Numbered from the stretch's first letter, positions 34,996-46,655 are shown. The stretch is 64,000 bases of DNA from Udeniomyces pyricola (GCA_039545295.1 BCIK01000003.1:1116001-1180000), one strand, 5' to 3'. The notes: a model not told the origin generated them from the letters alone. A program made the numbers and translations.

Positions 34996-37861
34996 ATGCG
35001 TCTTCCGCTTCTCCTCCCTCTTTTCTCCTCCCTGCCCCTTCTCGCCCTTGCAGATCAACTCCGCTTCTCATCCGATCCATCTACCAACCTCAACACAGCT
35101 TCTCACCGAGTCGTCGACGCCCAATCGTCCGATCTCCGTCTCGCCGACATTGGCTCGCTTCCTGCCTCCTCCTTCAATTCCGACCACAACACCGAAGGGC
35201 ACGACCAATTCATCACACTTGAGCACAAGGACTTCAAGGGTCACTCAGTTAGGATCAAGGAGACCACTGGGTGGTGCGATCCGGATGTCAAGTCAGTCAT
35301 GGCCGCCCCGATCCCTATCTTGACGATCTCGTCTCAATCTTCCATGTAAAAATAAAATAAAATATGTCCTATCCACATCACGAACTGACCCTGTATGATT
35401 TCTTGAACTGTATCAAACTGTCGGACTTTGCTATGTCGACCTATCAACCATGCTATCCTACCCAGATCTTACACGGGTTACCTCGACGTCGGCAATGGCC
35501 GCGATCTCTTCTTCTACTTCTTCGAATCGCGCTCTAACCCCGCCAAAGACGATGTACATACCTTAATCACCTTACATCTCGTCTGTTCCTTCCTATCGAG
35601 CTACGTAGCCAATCTAACCCACCGTTCAATTTGTCTGGTACACGTCAGGTCATTATGTGGATCAACGGCGGTCCGGGATGTTCGTCCAGCATGGGTCTCT
35701 TCATGGAACTCGGCCCTTGCTCGGTTGTCCAAGGCGAGGGCAAAGGCAACTTGACCACCAAAGTCAACCCTTATGCTTGGAACGAAAAAGCAAATGTTTT
35801 CTTTTTGGACGAACCGATTGGAGGTAAGGCATCATTTGTTCCCTCTGTTCTTTTCTGCGTCTCGCCTAACCGCCCAACGTCGTACGTCAGTAGATTCAAA
35901 ACGGACGATATAAGGGCTAGCGGCTGATCCTCGATGATCGTATCTTTTTCATCCTTCTCCATCCTTCTGCACGACTGATTGGGAAAACAGTTGGATTCTC
36001 CTACGCTGAGCACGGCCAATCCGTCGGCACGACCGAGCAAGCTGCCATCGATGTCCAGGCGTTCATCGCCATCTTCTTTGAAACTTTCAAGGAGTTCAAA
36101 GGAAGGAAACTTCATCTTGCTGGAGAGTCCTACGGTGGAAGGTGAGCTTACCCGTCCATCATGAGGTTCTCTGCGTTTCCTGATCCCGTCGTCCTTTCTC
36201 TCTGCTTTTCCCGGAATGAATTGGCTCACGATGCGTTGATTTGTCAGGTATCTGCCTGTGTTTGCCGCGAGTGTCTACGATGGCAACAAGGCCCTCGTCA
36301 AAGCCGGTGGAACGGCCATCAACCTCGCTTCTGTCATGATCGGCAATGGTATCACGGATGGCTACTCCATGTGAGTCGTTTTGACCTACGATGATCGTCT
36401 TTTGTTGCCTAACCAGTGAATTCAAGTTGACCCATCACTATTGCTTGCTGCTTATTTTTCTTTGTATTTTTTTCTTCTTCAAATCCTCTTTGGGAACAAA
36501 GGATGAGAGGATACTTCACCCACCTCTGCACGAACGCCAGTGGACTTTCCCCACCTCTTTCCATCACACAATGTCAAGCTATGGCCCAAGCCATCCCTCG
36601 ATGCGAAAAGATGATGCAAACGGCCTGTCTCGATAGACTTGATGTCGTCGGATGTGAGGTCGCCATGGCCTATTGCTCCAGCGCGATCGAGGAAGGATTT
36701 TGGGAGGCCGAACTTAACGTGAGTCTCATTCGAACCGGAGGAGTAGGCACTCACCAGGAAACGGTGAAAGCGGAAATCTGGGGCTTCACGTGAGCGTCGG
36801 GATCGGAATTGCATGGAGAAGGTGAATAGCAGTCAAACTGAATCAAACGTGTTTGACGCTTCTCTCTCCCCCATCGCATATGTATACTCTCTGTATCTGC
36901 CCGTCTGCCCCCATATCGGCCCCCTGCATCGCGTCATCGTGGACTCCAGCCATACGACCTCTCCAAATCGTGCACGCGCAAAGAACTCGAGACGTCACTT
37001 TGCTACCCCGAGACTCAGATTGTAAGACCTTCTCGTCCTTGTCTTATCCATGTATTTTCCTCCTTTCTCCCTTCTTGTACTTGGCAGAAGCTCTTATTCG
37101 TCCGTCTCTGACTCGAATCATCTTATTGATCTTCTGAATCTTTGAACTTCTTTTCTCAAACGACTCTGTCGATGTGGGGGAAACACGTTTCTTTTTTGTC
37201 TTCTTTTTTTCTGACGATCAGATTGCAAAGTACCTGGACCAACCTCACGTCCGTTCGCTCCTCGGTGTCAACCCTAAGCTCGGAGGTTTCCAATCTTGTT
37301 CGTTCACCTAATCCTCTCCCTCACCCCCCCCCCCTCCTCTTCTCTCCTCTTCTTCATTTGTTTTCGTCTTCATGATGCCATCGTTCTTGGTCAAGGAAAT
37401 TGCTCTCCTCCCATTCTTGATCATTAACCACCTTTTCTCCTTTCCCTTCTTCTTCTTCTCTTCCATCAGGCGCGCCTCAAGTCGGATTAGCCTTCACCGC
37501 CTCCCACGATATCCTCGGTCAAACCTGGCATTATGTCTCCGCCTTACTCGAACACGGGGTCTCTATCCTCATCTACGTCGGTAAACTCGATATGATCTGT
37601 AACAGCTCGGGAAACCTTCTCTGGACGTCTCGGTTGGAATGGTCCCGATCTGGGGCGTTCCATGCGGAAGAGATGAGAGATTGGACGATTGGTGAGAGTG
37701 GGAAGGATATTGAGCAGGAGGACAAGGTTGGGGGACAGACGAAGAGTGGAGGTGGATTGACGTGGATGACGATCGACGGAGCTGGTCATATGGTCCCGAC
37801 GGATAAACCGAGGGAAGCGTTGCAGATGGTTCAACGGTGGTTGGGTAAGGAAGAGATGTGA
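34996..37861 (+). CDS. Serine carboxypeptidase (S10), carboxypeptidase Y-like
   Basis: This is a secreted or vacuolar serine exopeptidase that removes C-terminal residues. The signal peptide MRLPLLLPLFSSLPLLALA is followed by a propeptide and then the mature enzyme starting around TGWCDPDVKSYTGYLDVG. Motifs in order: WINGGPGCSSSMGL (oxyanion hole), the GFSYAE segment, the catalytic Ser in GESYGGR, NPYDLSKSC, the catalytic Asp in YVGKLDMICN and the catalytic His in DGAGHMVPTDKP. About eight introns are inferred and the last exon ends with TGA at 37859-37861. All three catalytic residues and substrate-binding Gly residues are intact. The ATG at 34996 was chosen because it starts the signal peptide; there is no ATG just upstream in frame. 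No C-terminal anchor is seen, which argues against a Kex1-type enzyme. Confidence 0.9.
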
Positions 37862-39107
37862 TCTGGAGATCTAGAGCCAGCTTCCTCTCTTCCCTCCTCC
37901 CAAACTCTTGCTTTCCTTTTACTCCTTGCCTCACCCCTCCTCCCCACCCCCTCGTCCTTTTGCCAGATCTCTTTTTTTGTCTTCTTCTCCCACTTGAAAC
38001 CGAGCTCGTTCACTAGATCGGTCGGTCACCTTTGTCGTTTGCATTTTCAGCATGGTCAAAACCTTCCAAGATGGGATGGGGGAGTTTCGAGGCTTCCCCC
38101 GACTAGTTTGGTTCAAGTCGCCCCTCATAATCGACATGTATCCCGTTTTTCTGTCTCGCTTCCTTTCTCGGTCTCCTTCTCCTTCTTCTTCTATATTCTG
38201 TTTACTGGTTCTTCTCGTTCTCTCGTTCTTGATCAAGACTTATGTGTATGTTTTTGTTTGTAAAAAAAAAAAAAAAAAAAAAAAAGCTGAGAAAAGTTTC
38301 GGGGCCTGTCAGTGGGGAAATGCAAGGCGCTTTTGAAAAACGGAGACATGCATGTCGAAGGATTGACCTTGTTGAAACGGCTTGGCGAATTAGGATTGAT
38401 AATCGCCTGGCAGGGACGGGCACGTTCATGGGGCCTGGGATCGACCGTGCGCGCAATGGATCTGCCAGGGTCGGTTTTAAGCGCTCGCTAGCTCGTTGGT
38501 GGTAGCTCATGAATAGATAAACGAAACAAAAAAAAAAACAAGGCGATTACATCGCATGGTACGAGTCCTCTATGAGCTGGTACTAGTCCAACTCGCGCGA
38601 TTGTGTTATATACATGCAGTATATAGTACTGATGCTGTTGGGAACTGAGTACTGAATACTGAGTATCGAGTCATGAGATATCCAGGCGAACAAAGCCGAG
38701 AACGTCAAAACATCCTTACCCTGGAGTAGTCAAATCGATCCAAGACGAAAGAGAGACATACAACGTACAGTACAGGCGCAGCGCGCTATAAAGACGGGTG
38801 GCCCGCCGGATGGACCTCACCCAAATAAAACAGAACCAACAGCAAAGGAAAACAAGGAAGAAGAAAAAAGAGTGGAGGATCATCGCGGGTATTATGAGCG
38901 CGTTTATTTTACGGTGCACGGAACACGTCCCTTTGAGGTATATACGCTGAAGGATTGGCAGATGACAGGCCCTCGACGGCGGGTATATATATATGTATGT
39001 TTGTGAGTTGACGCGATGTAGATATAGAACGGCCCGGTTTGCCCGACTCAGGCCGTTAGTACATCAGTTGGAACGGTCCATTCAACGTCGATCTTTTGAG
39101 GCTCGAA
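37862..39107. other. Intergenic region with A24 tract
   Basis: This is the 3' side of the carboxypeptidase gene: CT-rich, then a 24-A run at 38262-38285. Beyond that there is AT-rich sequence with GAGTACTGAATACTGAGTATCGAG near 38646-38669 and a TATATATATG stretch near 38986. No gene was recognised before 39108. Confidence 0.45.
38262..38285. repeat. Poly(A) tract, 24 bases
   Basis: An uninterrupted run of 24 A sits 400 bp downstream of the carboxypeptidase stop codon. Confidence 0.9.
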
Positions 39108-39655
39108 TCAACGTGTTTCCTCCATCCATTTGGTGGCGTTGGGTGGCGTGATGTCCTGCAGATCAGGATCATCACCGTGATAACTCTACATTTTGCAACG
39201 AAGCTTCGACTCTGATTTACTCTATTCGCCCTTATCAAAAGTACTTGGCAGGTAGATCGTTTCTCCTCCGTGAGCACTGTGGGAAATCTCGCCTTGTCTT
39301 GATTGTCCAGGGTGTTGTATGCCATTCCGCTCCTACTAAATTCGAACGGATCAACCGGATCGGCCGCCTAAGCTAAGGCTGCCGTGGTTCATGACTCCCC
39401 AGCCATCGACTAGGCAAGATCATCATGACAGTCCTTGGAACGCAGAACCACTGCGGGTCTTCTCATACATGATATGGTCATGGAGGTCGTACCAAAATTC
39501 GAAATGGGAAAACTCTGACTGCGGACGAAATACTTACATCGTACGCGTACTGCACAGCTTATAGAGCAATCCCTCGAATAGCTCAACGAAATGAGGCAGA
39601 TGTTTGAATTTTGAATTCTGGCGCCCATGGTTTGCTTCCAGAAACGACGACGTGA
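39108..39655 (-). pseudogene. Coding-like fragments of unknown family, possibly a decayed gene
   Basis: Reading leftwards on the minus strand, three stretches look like protein but lie in different frames. The first, near 39655-39540, contains FKHLPHFVELFEGLLYKL. The second, near 39522-39425, contains FWYDLHDHIMYEKTRSGSAF. The third, near 39380-39245, contains DPVDPFEFSRSGMAYNTLDN and continues across a phase-0 GTACTT...GCAG intron (39156-39244) to ITPPNATKWMEETR and a stop at 39108. The first and second pieces cannot be joined by a plausible intron, and no ATG opens the first. Either the gene is broken by frameshifts or my splice model is wrong. The third part alone could encode a 42-residue protein from the ATG at 39325. 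No family was recognised. Confidence 0.3.
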
Positions 39656-40281
39656 CTCATGAGTAGTTAGACTCTGTGATCTGTCGACATGTCGACTCAG
39701 GTCAACACTCTGATCGGTCTCATCTCACTATCCAATATCCAGGGCGCGGCGCCTAGCTCTGTGCAGTCCACTGGTCGTTTTTTTCACCTTGTTCTTCTTC
39801 TTTGCCCCACCTAGGTTCATAGATGCATAGACGTGCTCGAGAGCCGGACCGCCAACCGACCTCCGTTTGTTAATGGCGTGCTAAGCAAGGCTGAATGTTC
39901 AATTCTAGGCGACCAGCTGACGGGAGCTAGTCCTAGTCCGCGCCGACTCGTGCCGCCACCCAATCTTGCTAATAACGTCTCTTAGCCAGACAACTGAACG
40001 CCGGATGTCCTCACTTGATCGTGATCTGACGTCTGACTGGCTTGTTGGGAGCCAAGGCAGCTAGCTGGCTCACTGAGGCTGCAGTCGTTCTGCGTCTCGT
40101 CAAACTTTTTTTTTTCTCAGGTTTGCTTTTAGAGTGTCTGACTGCCCTATAAAAGGGTCCCAATCCGACCTTCGTTTCCTTCTTCCTTCCCATCATCCAC
40201 TCACACGCATCTTTCTTCACTCACTTACCTACTCACCCACTCACCAACTAACTCCCCCATCTTCTCACTCAACCTAACAAT
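39656..40281. promoter_or_regulatory. Promoter of the GLLGG secreted-protein gene
   Basis: A TATA box (TATAAAAG at 40148-40155) lies 127 bp before the start codon. It is followed by a long CT-rich leader ending in CTCAACCTAACAATATG. The clear TATA box and pyrimidine leader suggest strong, regulated transcription. Confidence 0.65.
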
Positions 40282-41260
40282 ATGATTGCCTCCCGATTCA
40301 CCACCGCCCTCGCCGTTGCCTTCTCCTTCGCGTCCATCGCGTCGGCCGCTCCCACTGCTGCTGCACCTGCCGTTGAGGAGCGAGGACTTCTTGGAGGTCT
40401 CCTTGGAGGCCTTACTGGATCTTCTTCTTCCTCCTCGGCCGTTTCCCCTTTGCTCAACATCCTCACTGGATTGCAGACCTCCACGGTACGGTCTAGCTCG
40501 TCTCCATCTCGTCGTTTGCTCTTATCTCTGGCCCGGTTGGCCTTTCTAGTGCTGATCATTGGTTTGGCTTGTTCATTTTTGGATGATTGGTTTTGGCTTT
40601 GAATGGCTTCCATTTTTTCTTCTATCTTTTTTTGCTTCCGAATGATAGGGTGCTTTGGTCGCTCAAGTCGAGGGTATCGTTTCCTCCACCGGATTGACCA
40701 CTGCCACTGGAACCTCGTCCCTCCTCGATCTTGACTCCCTCGTATGTATCTCCTTGCTATGCAATACCAAACATGTTCTACATATCCTCCAGTCTCTCCC
40801 TCCCCCCAACTTCCAAGGCACGTTTCTCAATTCTTGTCCAACGATGCTGATGCTTTGATTCTTCGTTTCCATCATCTCCTACACTATTTCCTCTCTTTTG
40901 CGCTCATAGCTCTCCACCGCGACCGGCGAGATCGAGGCCCTTACTTCCTCCGGCTTGGACACCTCCAAAGTCTCCACTCAAGCCCAATCCGCTTTGAACG
41001 GTGTTCTCTCCAACGTCGAGACCGTTCTTGGATCCGTTACCGATATTGACGGTCTCTCTGACCCCCTTGCCCTCGTCAACACCGACCTCACCGGTCTCCT
41101 CGGCAACCTCCCCACGACCCTCCTCAAGCTCGTCACCAGCGCGCTCTCTACCGTTGAGGGTCTCCTTTCCGGCTTGGGTCTCGATGGTATCCTCGGCGGT
41201 CTCCTCGGCGGCTCCAACGGTGGTCTCCTCGGTGGTCTTCTCGGTGGTCTTTCCCTCTAA
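40282..41260 (+). CDS. Small secreted cysteine-free Gly/Leu-rich protein
   Basis: Three exons encode about 216 residues. A clean signal peptide ends around FASIASA; an acidic pro-segment with VEERG follows, where cleavage after Arg would expose GLLGGLLGGLTG. The middle is Ser/Thr/Leu/Val-rich and predicted amphipathic helix (NGVLSNVETVLGSV, LLKLVTSALSTVEGLLSGL). The C-terminus is again GLLGGS...GLLGGLLGGLSL. There are no Cys and no Trp residues, so this is not a hydrophobin, CFEM or HsbA-type protein with conserved cysteines. The GLLGG blocks at both ends and the alternating apolar pattern suggest a self-assembling or surface-active secreted protein, but this is inference. The strong TATA box and leader fit abundant expression. 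Homologues cannot be named from sequence alone. Confidence 0.8.
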
Positions 41261-41884
41261 ATCGAGAACAAACCCTTCAGTACCTCGTACCTCTGAACCA
41301 CGATCTGATATAGATATAGACATAGATATATCATCCTCCTGATTCCTCCCCTCCTCCCCCCCCCCCTTTCTTCGACGTCTCAACATGTCATCTTCTTTTT
41401 TTCTTGCTCTCTCTCTATTATCTCCATCTCCACCGACCGCGCGGCGCTGTAATACTTTTTATCTTTCTGTCCTTGTCATTTCTCTTTTCTTTGGGCTCCT
41501 AGTTTCCTTTCGGTTTTCTTGTTATTGTATAAGGATGAATTTTGGCCAAACGTCCATCTATTCACTGCCTGATCCGAAAAAAAAAAAAAAACCCGAAAAT
41601 ATAGGAGGGACAAAAAAAACCCATAACTTCAACGATAGTACTATTGATGATCTATAGGAGCAGCCTACAAATTGAACTATGGTATCTGGCTTATCTGATG
41701 GTGGCCAAGTAAGTCTGACCCTTCTCGGTGCTCAAATCATACGTGATAGCTAGTATAGCCTATATATATAGAGCAGTTATATATTAATGAGGTCTCAGTC
41801 AACTTCGCTCCATATATATCCATTGCCCTCCAAACCCATACTCCCTCTGTACCCATAGCATTTACCGATCATCTGTTTTTCTTT
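41261..41884. other. Convergent intergenic spacer
   Basis: Between the GLLGG gene (+) and the AN1 gene (-). It contains the (GATATA)n-like stretch at 41305-41331, a C10 run, an A14 run at 41577-41590, and AT-rich TATATATATAGAG near 41761. No gene was seen. Confidence 0.45.
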
Positions 41885-43861
41885 TTAATCCATCTTGCCT
41901 TTGACCAACCAGACCGACGCCCCGTCCTCGACGACGCTCCCGATCGTCGCCGTCGGCTCGAGACGTCTGACCGCCGCTGCCGGCGCGATCGGTTGAGAAG
42001 AAGAAGAAGAAAAAGGGAGGATGTGGATGAGGTGCATCATCTGCAAGCAGGCTCGAATGAAACAAAGCGAGACCACCGTAACGGAGGAAGAGAGGGATGG
42101 GTGGAAGAATGAGTATGATGGACTCCTTTGGAATGGATGGACGAGTAGAATGAATGAATGAATGGACGGAGAAAGCCCTTATAGAAATGTATTTCCTGGG
42201 AGTTGTCTGAACCCATCTGCAGTCTATCCCTCTCGATCTCTCTGCCCCGTCTTACATACGAAATACCCATGCGGACCGAATTGGGTTCGAAAATGAAATA
42301 AACAAAAAAAGGGGGGGGGGGGAGAGGGATGAAGGAAGGAACAAACGTACAGTAGAAGGATCGTCTGCAATAGGATTATAACTCAGGGAATGGGTCGTGA
42401 CGAGAGTTCGGACGATTTGAGCGACGGTGAGGTCCTATGCATGGTAGATGGCCGACGTAACACGTGGTGATAGGATGAGACAGATAAGAGTACGACGTTA
42501 ATTCGAGGGCGCTTGAGCTTCTCTATGAAGGAATATCATGCTGAAAATGCCAATCGACAATTCCACCCAAGGAAGTGCATGCAGACGAGAGAAAAAAAAA
42601 GAAGAAGAAAAAAAAAAGATCCTCGAGAGGAGGAACGACCGATCAAATCCCGAGGGATCATTTCGTTGAAAATCTGGTTTCGAAACCGACCTTTTTCCAA
42701 TATGTCGCTTCGCCTTGAACGTCCCAATCTGCTCTTGCTTTGGCGGCGCCTGGTTCGAGATCAATCCCGATCTTGAGATGCCACCGATCGGCTCGCTGAT
42801 GGACGTCGCCTCGACCGCCGGGTTTGGCCATCTGCTTCATCCGCATGAGCTCGATGGTGGGATTGAGTTTCTTCTTCTTCTTCGGAGGTACAGAGGGTGT
42901 GGAAACGGGGTTGCTGTTAGGAGAAAGGTGAGAAGTTGAGGAGGTGAGAGCTAGGGAGGAAGAGGAGGGTTGGTTGGAAGAGCTTGCGCGAAGGGAAGAG
43001 ATGAGGGTTCGAGTGTGGAGCTGGCTGGCCGAGGGGAGAATTGGAAGAGGCACGCAGTTGTGACTTGATGGGTTTCGGTGGCTGGACCAGGAGTTGAAAC
43101 GTCCCATACGCGAAGGGAGAGGAAAGAAATCCAAAGGCAACAGCCGAGAGACGACCAAGAGGTAAAGTAGAGTAAATCGTGTCGTTAGTTTCAGATCAAA
43201 GCCCCTTTGAGATAGTTCTCATCGAACAATCATTTGGGAAGATGGTCACTTACGATAAGCAGAATGCGCCTGTACATCTTTGACAGACGACATCTTCTCC
43301 CCTTGTCGTCAAAGTTGCTTCTTCCACGACGTGTTGCCCTTGATCACTGGCAGTGTTTCCCGTCTGTCCATCGACTAGCCCCGACCGCGCTTGAGCAGTC
43401 TCTGTGATCTTGGATGAGCTATGATCGTCTCGTAAGTTCCAGGTCGTCATTCGTTTGGCATGACAATCCGGGACTTGACATCGGCCTTCGAGGGTCGATT
43501 TCGGGGGCCGACGAGAATTGACATCGATAGCTGTTGCTGCTTGGGCTGATGGTGATTGATCGGCCGATGCGAGAACGTCAGCGTTTGAGGAACACGAATG
43601 ACTCGTCAAGAAGATGTGGTCGCGACAGAAGGTCTGAGAAAGGCAAGAACAGGCGAGAATTTATGGGTCAGAACGACTGTCTTGCAGCCGCATATAAGCT
43701 GGACAGCTCATTCAAGTCCACATCAGCATCACGTCCATCACTAGCTAGCTGCTAGATCGCTCAAATGCTGGACTGACGTGTTGACACGTTGGACATTTAA
43801 TGGGGAGAAAGTCAAGTTTGCGGCAGGCGTAGCAATGGGCGCCGATCTGGAGGAGTTCCAT
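41885..43861 (-). CDS. AN1-type zinc finger protein with C-terminal ubiquitin-like domain, Cuz1/ZFAND1-like
   Basis: This is a proteasome/Cdc48-associated adaptor involved in stress responses in its relatives (yeast Cuz1, human ZFAND1). Five exons join in phase. The start at 43861 gives MELLQIGAHCYACRKLDFLP, then KCPTCQH, TFCRDHIFLTSHSC, completing the first AN1 finger. A Ser/Thr-rich linker leads to the second finger (CQVPDCHAKR ... VCQRCTGAFCLSHRNPSSHNC), whose last part is supplied by an exon starting at a CAG acceptor near 43090. A Ser-rich, Lys-rich linker (PPKKKKKLNPTIELMRMKQMA) is followed by the C-terminal ubiquitin-like domain: LTVAQIVRTLVTTHSLSYNP and RLEPTATIGSVVEDGASVWL. The order AN1-AN1-UBL is that of ZFAND1. 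The open frame at 42658-43158 is an exon of this gene, not a separate gene. Confidence 0.8.
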
Positions 43862-44752
43862 GGTGACAGCAATCGAGAGTTGAAGCGAGAATGAGGACGA
43901 GATGCCGAGGACTGGCGGGTGTTGAGACTGCGCGCTTAGTTGTCGGCTTGCTGTTACAAACTGGTGTTGCGATTGATTGATGAGCCGGGTGATGGTTGAG
44001 ATGGATGAGTCGACGAACCGTGCCCATAGACCAACATGAACATTCTCACTCTCACATCGATCCACTAACAACTGACGCAGACCTGCATATATATTCGACC
44101 ACCATGCACCATGCCTTATTCCCATGACTTAGCTATGCATGGTAGCAACCACCTTCCGCTCAAGCCAGCCTGGATGCCAAGGTCCAACGCACCAGATGCA
44201 GTACAAGACCCCTAGGTCGTCGACTTGCCCGATGACGACGTTTACACTGCGCTAAGATTGTGTGAGCTCCTACGTATAGGCGCTCGGGTCATATTCCTTG
44301 GCCATCACCCATCAACCATTACGTGTCGCTACTATCAGGAGTAGCCCTTCCAGTGGCTGCGTGCGAGCCCCTGTCTCAGACTGGCCCCCCTCTCTCGCCC
44401 CTGATGGTGCCTGTCCTGTTCCCGAATTAAAAAAAATCTTTTGACCCCTCTTGGCCGTTAAAACTGGCCCAGACCTCCAATCGCCTGTCTCTCTCTCTCT
44501 TCCTATCTTCCATCTCAGCTTCTCCTCCGCCGCTTTCATACGTTAGACGTCCCGCTTCCTGCCTCTCTAATTTTTGCACGCTAGTCGTCCACACCGTCGA
44601 TACACTGACACCCATCTCCATCACATCCAACATCTCTCTCTCTTCTCTCATCCCATTCCATCACTGTGCTTGACCCCCCCTCCCTCCTCCTTCTTGAACC
44701 TCTACTCGTCTCATCTCATCTCATCTCATCTCATCTCATCTCATCTCAAATC
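43862..44752. promoter_or_regulatory. Divergent promoter between the AN1 gene and the CAP gene
   Basis: This 890-bp spacer separates two divergent genes. The CAP side has a long CT-rich leader that ends in a (TCATC)n pentanucleotide array just before the start codon. Confidence 0.45.
44709..44748. repeat. (TCATC)8 pentanucleotide repeat in the leader of the CAP gene
   Basis: Eight perfect TCATC units end 4 bp before the ATG at 44753. The array would be part of the mRNA leader, so length changes could affect translation. Confidence 0.85.
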
Positions 44753-45907
44753 ATGATCTTCCCATCCATTGTCCTTCTGCTTACCTTCCTTCCTCACCTC
44801 ATCTCGGCCCTCCCGGTTCTGATCCCCGATTCCAATCTTCAAGCCCGAGAGGGCTACACTTGGACCACGAGCTGGGCCTCGACATCCTACTGGACCGAGT
44901 ATGGAACCATCCAAGGCGCAGCCACCTCGACCCAACCAGCAGCTGCCGCTTCCACCCCATCCTCCACAACGGTAGCCATCATCTCGGCTTCCGTCCCCGA
45001 TGTCGACCAGGCCAACTACCTCTCGGCACACAACGACTTCCGAGCGAAGTACGACGCCCAGGCTCTCGTCTGGAACAACACGCTCGCTAGCGCCGCTGCC
45101 ACTTGGGCCAACCGGTGCAACTGGGGTCATTCGCACGGGGTTATGGGATTGTTTGGAGAAAGTATGGATATAGTTCATTCTGCTTGCTTTTGTTGTTTCC
45201 ATCTTTCGGGCACTTGGCTTTTTCATTCTTCTTGCTATTTTGTGATGGCACGAGTGATGGGATGAGGGAAAGTTGACTACTGTTGACTTTTGCTTTTTGG
45301 TTCTTTGATCGTGGATGAAATCAGACCTCAGCGCTGGCACTGGCGGTCTCTCCATCGATGGAGCCATCAAGATGTGGACTGACGAGGCTCCCGATTACAA
45401 TCGTGCTCAGCCCAGTATGTGATGGTATTCATACATAATTTGCGCATCGTTATCATTGTTGATTCCACGGACGTTGACTTCCTCCCCTTCATCGGTACCA
45501 CGGCATGGTCTTCTTTTTCTTTTCTTCCAATAGATTACAGCCATTTCACTCAGATGGTGTGGAAAGGTGCACGTCAAATCGGCTGTGCCGTCTCGACATG
45601 CAACAACCTTAACGCCTTTGGGGCCAACTCGGGCGACGCCCAGTACTACGTTTGCGAATACGATACGGGTACGTGGATGTCAACTCTCCCTTTTCTCTTC
45701 TCTCTCCTCGTCCTCATCTCCTGGACATTGTACGATCGTATAGGACTGTGAAAGAGTGAGGAAAGAGTTCGATCGCTAACGCGACTTCAACCTGTCTGAT
45801 GAATGGTTTATCAAACTTGGGATCTTGACTGTGATATGTATGCAATAGGCAACGTCATTGGCGAATTCAAGGACAACGTCGCGGGAACGACTTGCGAGTT
45901 GTGCTAG
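44753..45907 (+). CDS. Secreted CAP/SCP (PRY-like) protein
   Basis: This is an extracellular CAP-superfamily protein; yeast Pry proteins bind and export sterols and fatty acids. The signal peptide MIFPSIVLLLTFLPHLISA is followed by a short linker with Thr/Ser/Ala-rich sequence. The CAP domain starts at NYLSAHNDFRAKYDAQALVW, continues with ASAAATWANRCNWGHSHG and, after an intron, NLSAGTGG. The CAP1 motif HFTQMVWKGARQIGCA is intact and the CAP2-like YYVCEYDTGN follows. The end TCELC places a Cys at the last residue. Two His and the Glu of the CAP tetrad are present (SAHND, HFTQ). Four introns are inferred. The start choice is fixed by the signal peptide. Confidence 0.9.
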
Positions 45908-46588
45908 ATCGTCATGTAGAACGCTCTCCGATCTCAGAATCTACAACCTCGAATGGCCCTTCTCTCTTCTTCTTTCGTCTCTGCAGAAATAGTCGAGCTC
46001 GATTGACGAGCCATTCAAGGGCTTGCTGAATCGTCAATCTCTTCATCGCCATTTGTATGCAGTTCTCCCCTCCCGGCCCCTTGCTTTTCCTCTATCCCTT
46101 CATCTCTTTCCCTTCATCCCACACCACCCTTTGGTGTTCATCCCTATCGTAGCCCCCGTCCCCCACCTCCATGGATGCTCTCGCTGGATTCGAGTATGCA
46201 CATACATTTTCTTTCGCACCATCGACCCTCTAGATTAGTGCCACTCCACGAGAAAAAAAAGGCAAAGAAAGAAAGGGGGCTGGAGAGGCCACAAGTTGAT
46301 CTGTCGAGAGCCAATCCCGCCTGATGCAATCATCAGAGGAAAATGATGCACGTCAAAGTCCGAGGTCTCTTCGATCGTAGTCATCTTTGATTATGCATTT
46401 ACTGAGTATGTAAGCACAATAAAAAAAAACTGATCGAAGAATGTATAATATCAATGGTTTGAATATCATGTTCCCTTATGTCTCATCCATCGATGCACGA
46501 TCGTGCTACTGACCACTTTAGTTTGCTCATGACTATCGCCATACGTCTCGAATAACATTCACGCTCAGCTCACCCCATGATAGAGAAG

Positions 46589-46655
<67 letters not shown>

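Noticed and set aside
42658..43107. Separate mitochondrial-presequence protein starting at the ATG at 43107
   Set aside because: The exon joins in phase 2 to the AN1 finger exon and completes a canonical FCLSHRNPSSHNC motif, so it belongs to the Cuz1/ZFAND1-like gene.
44741..45370. 209-codon antisense frame over the CAP gene
   Set aside because: It is the antisense shadow of exons with strong codon bias. The sense strand has signal peptide and CAP motifs.
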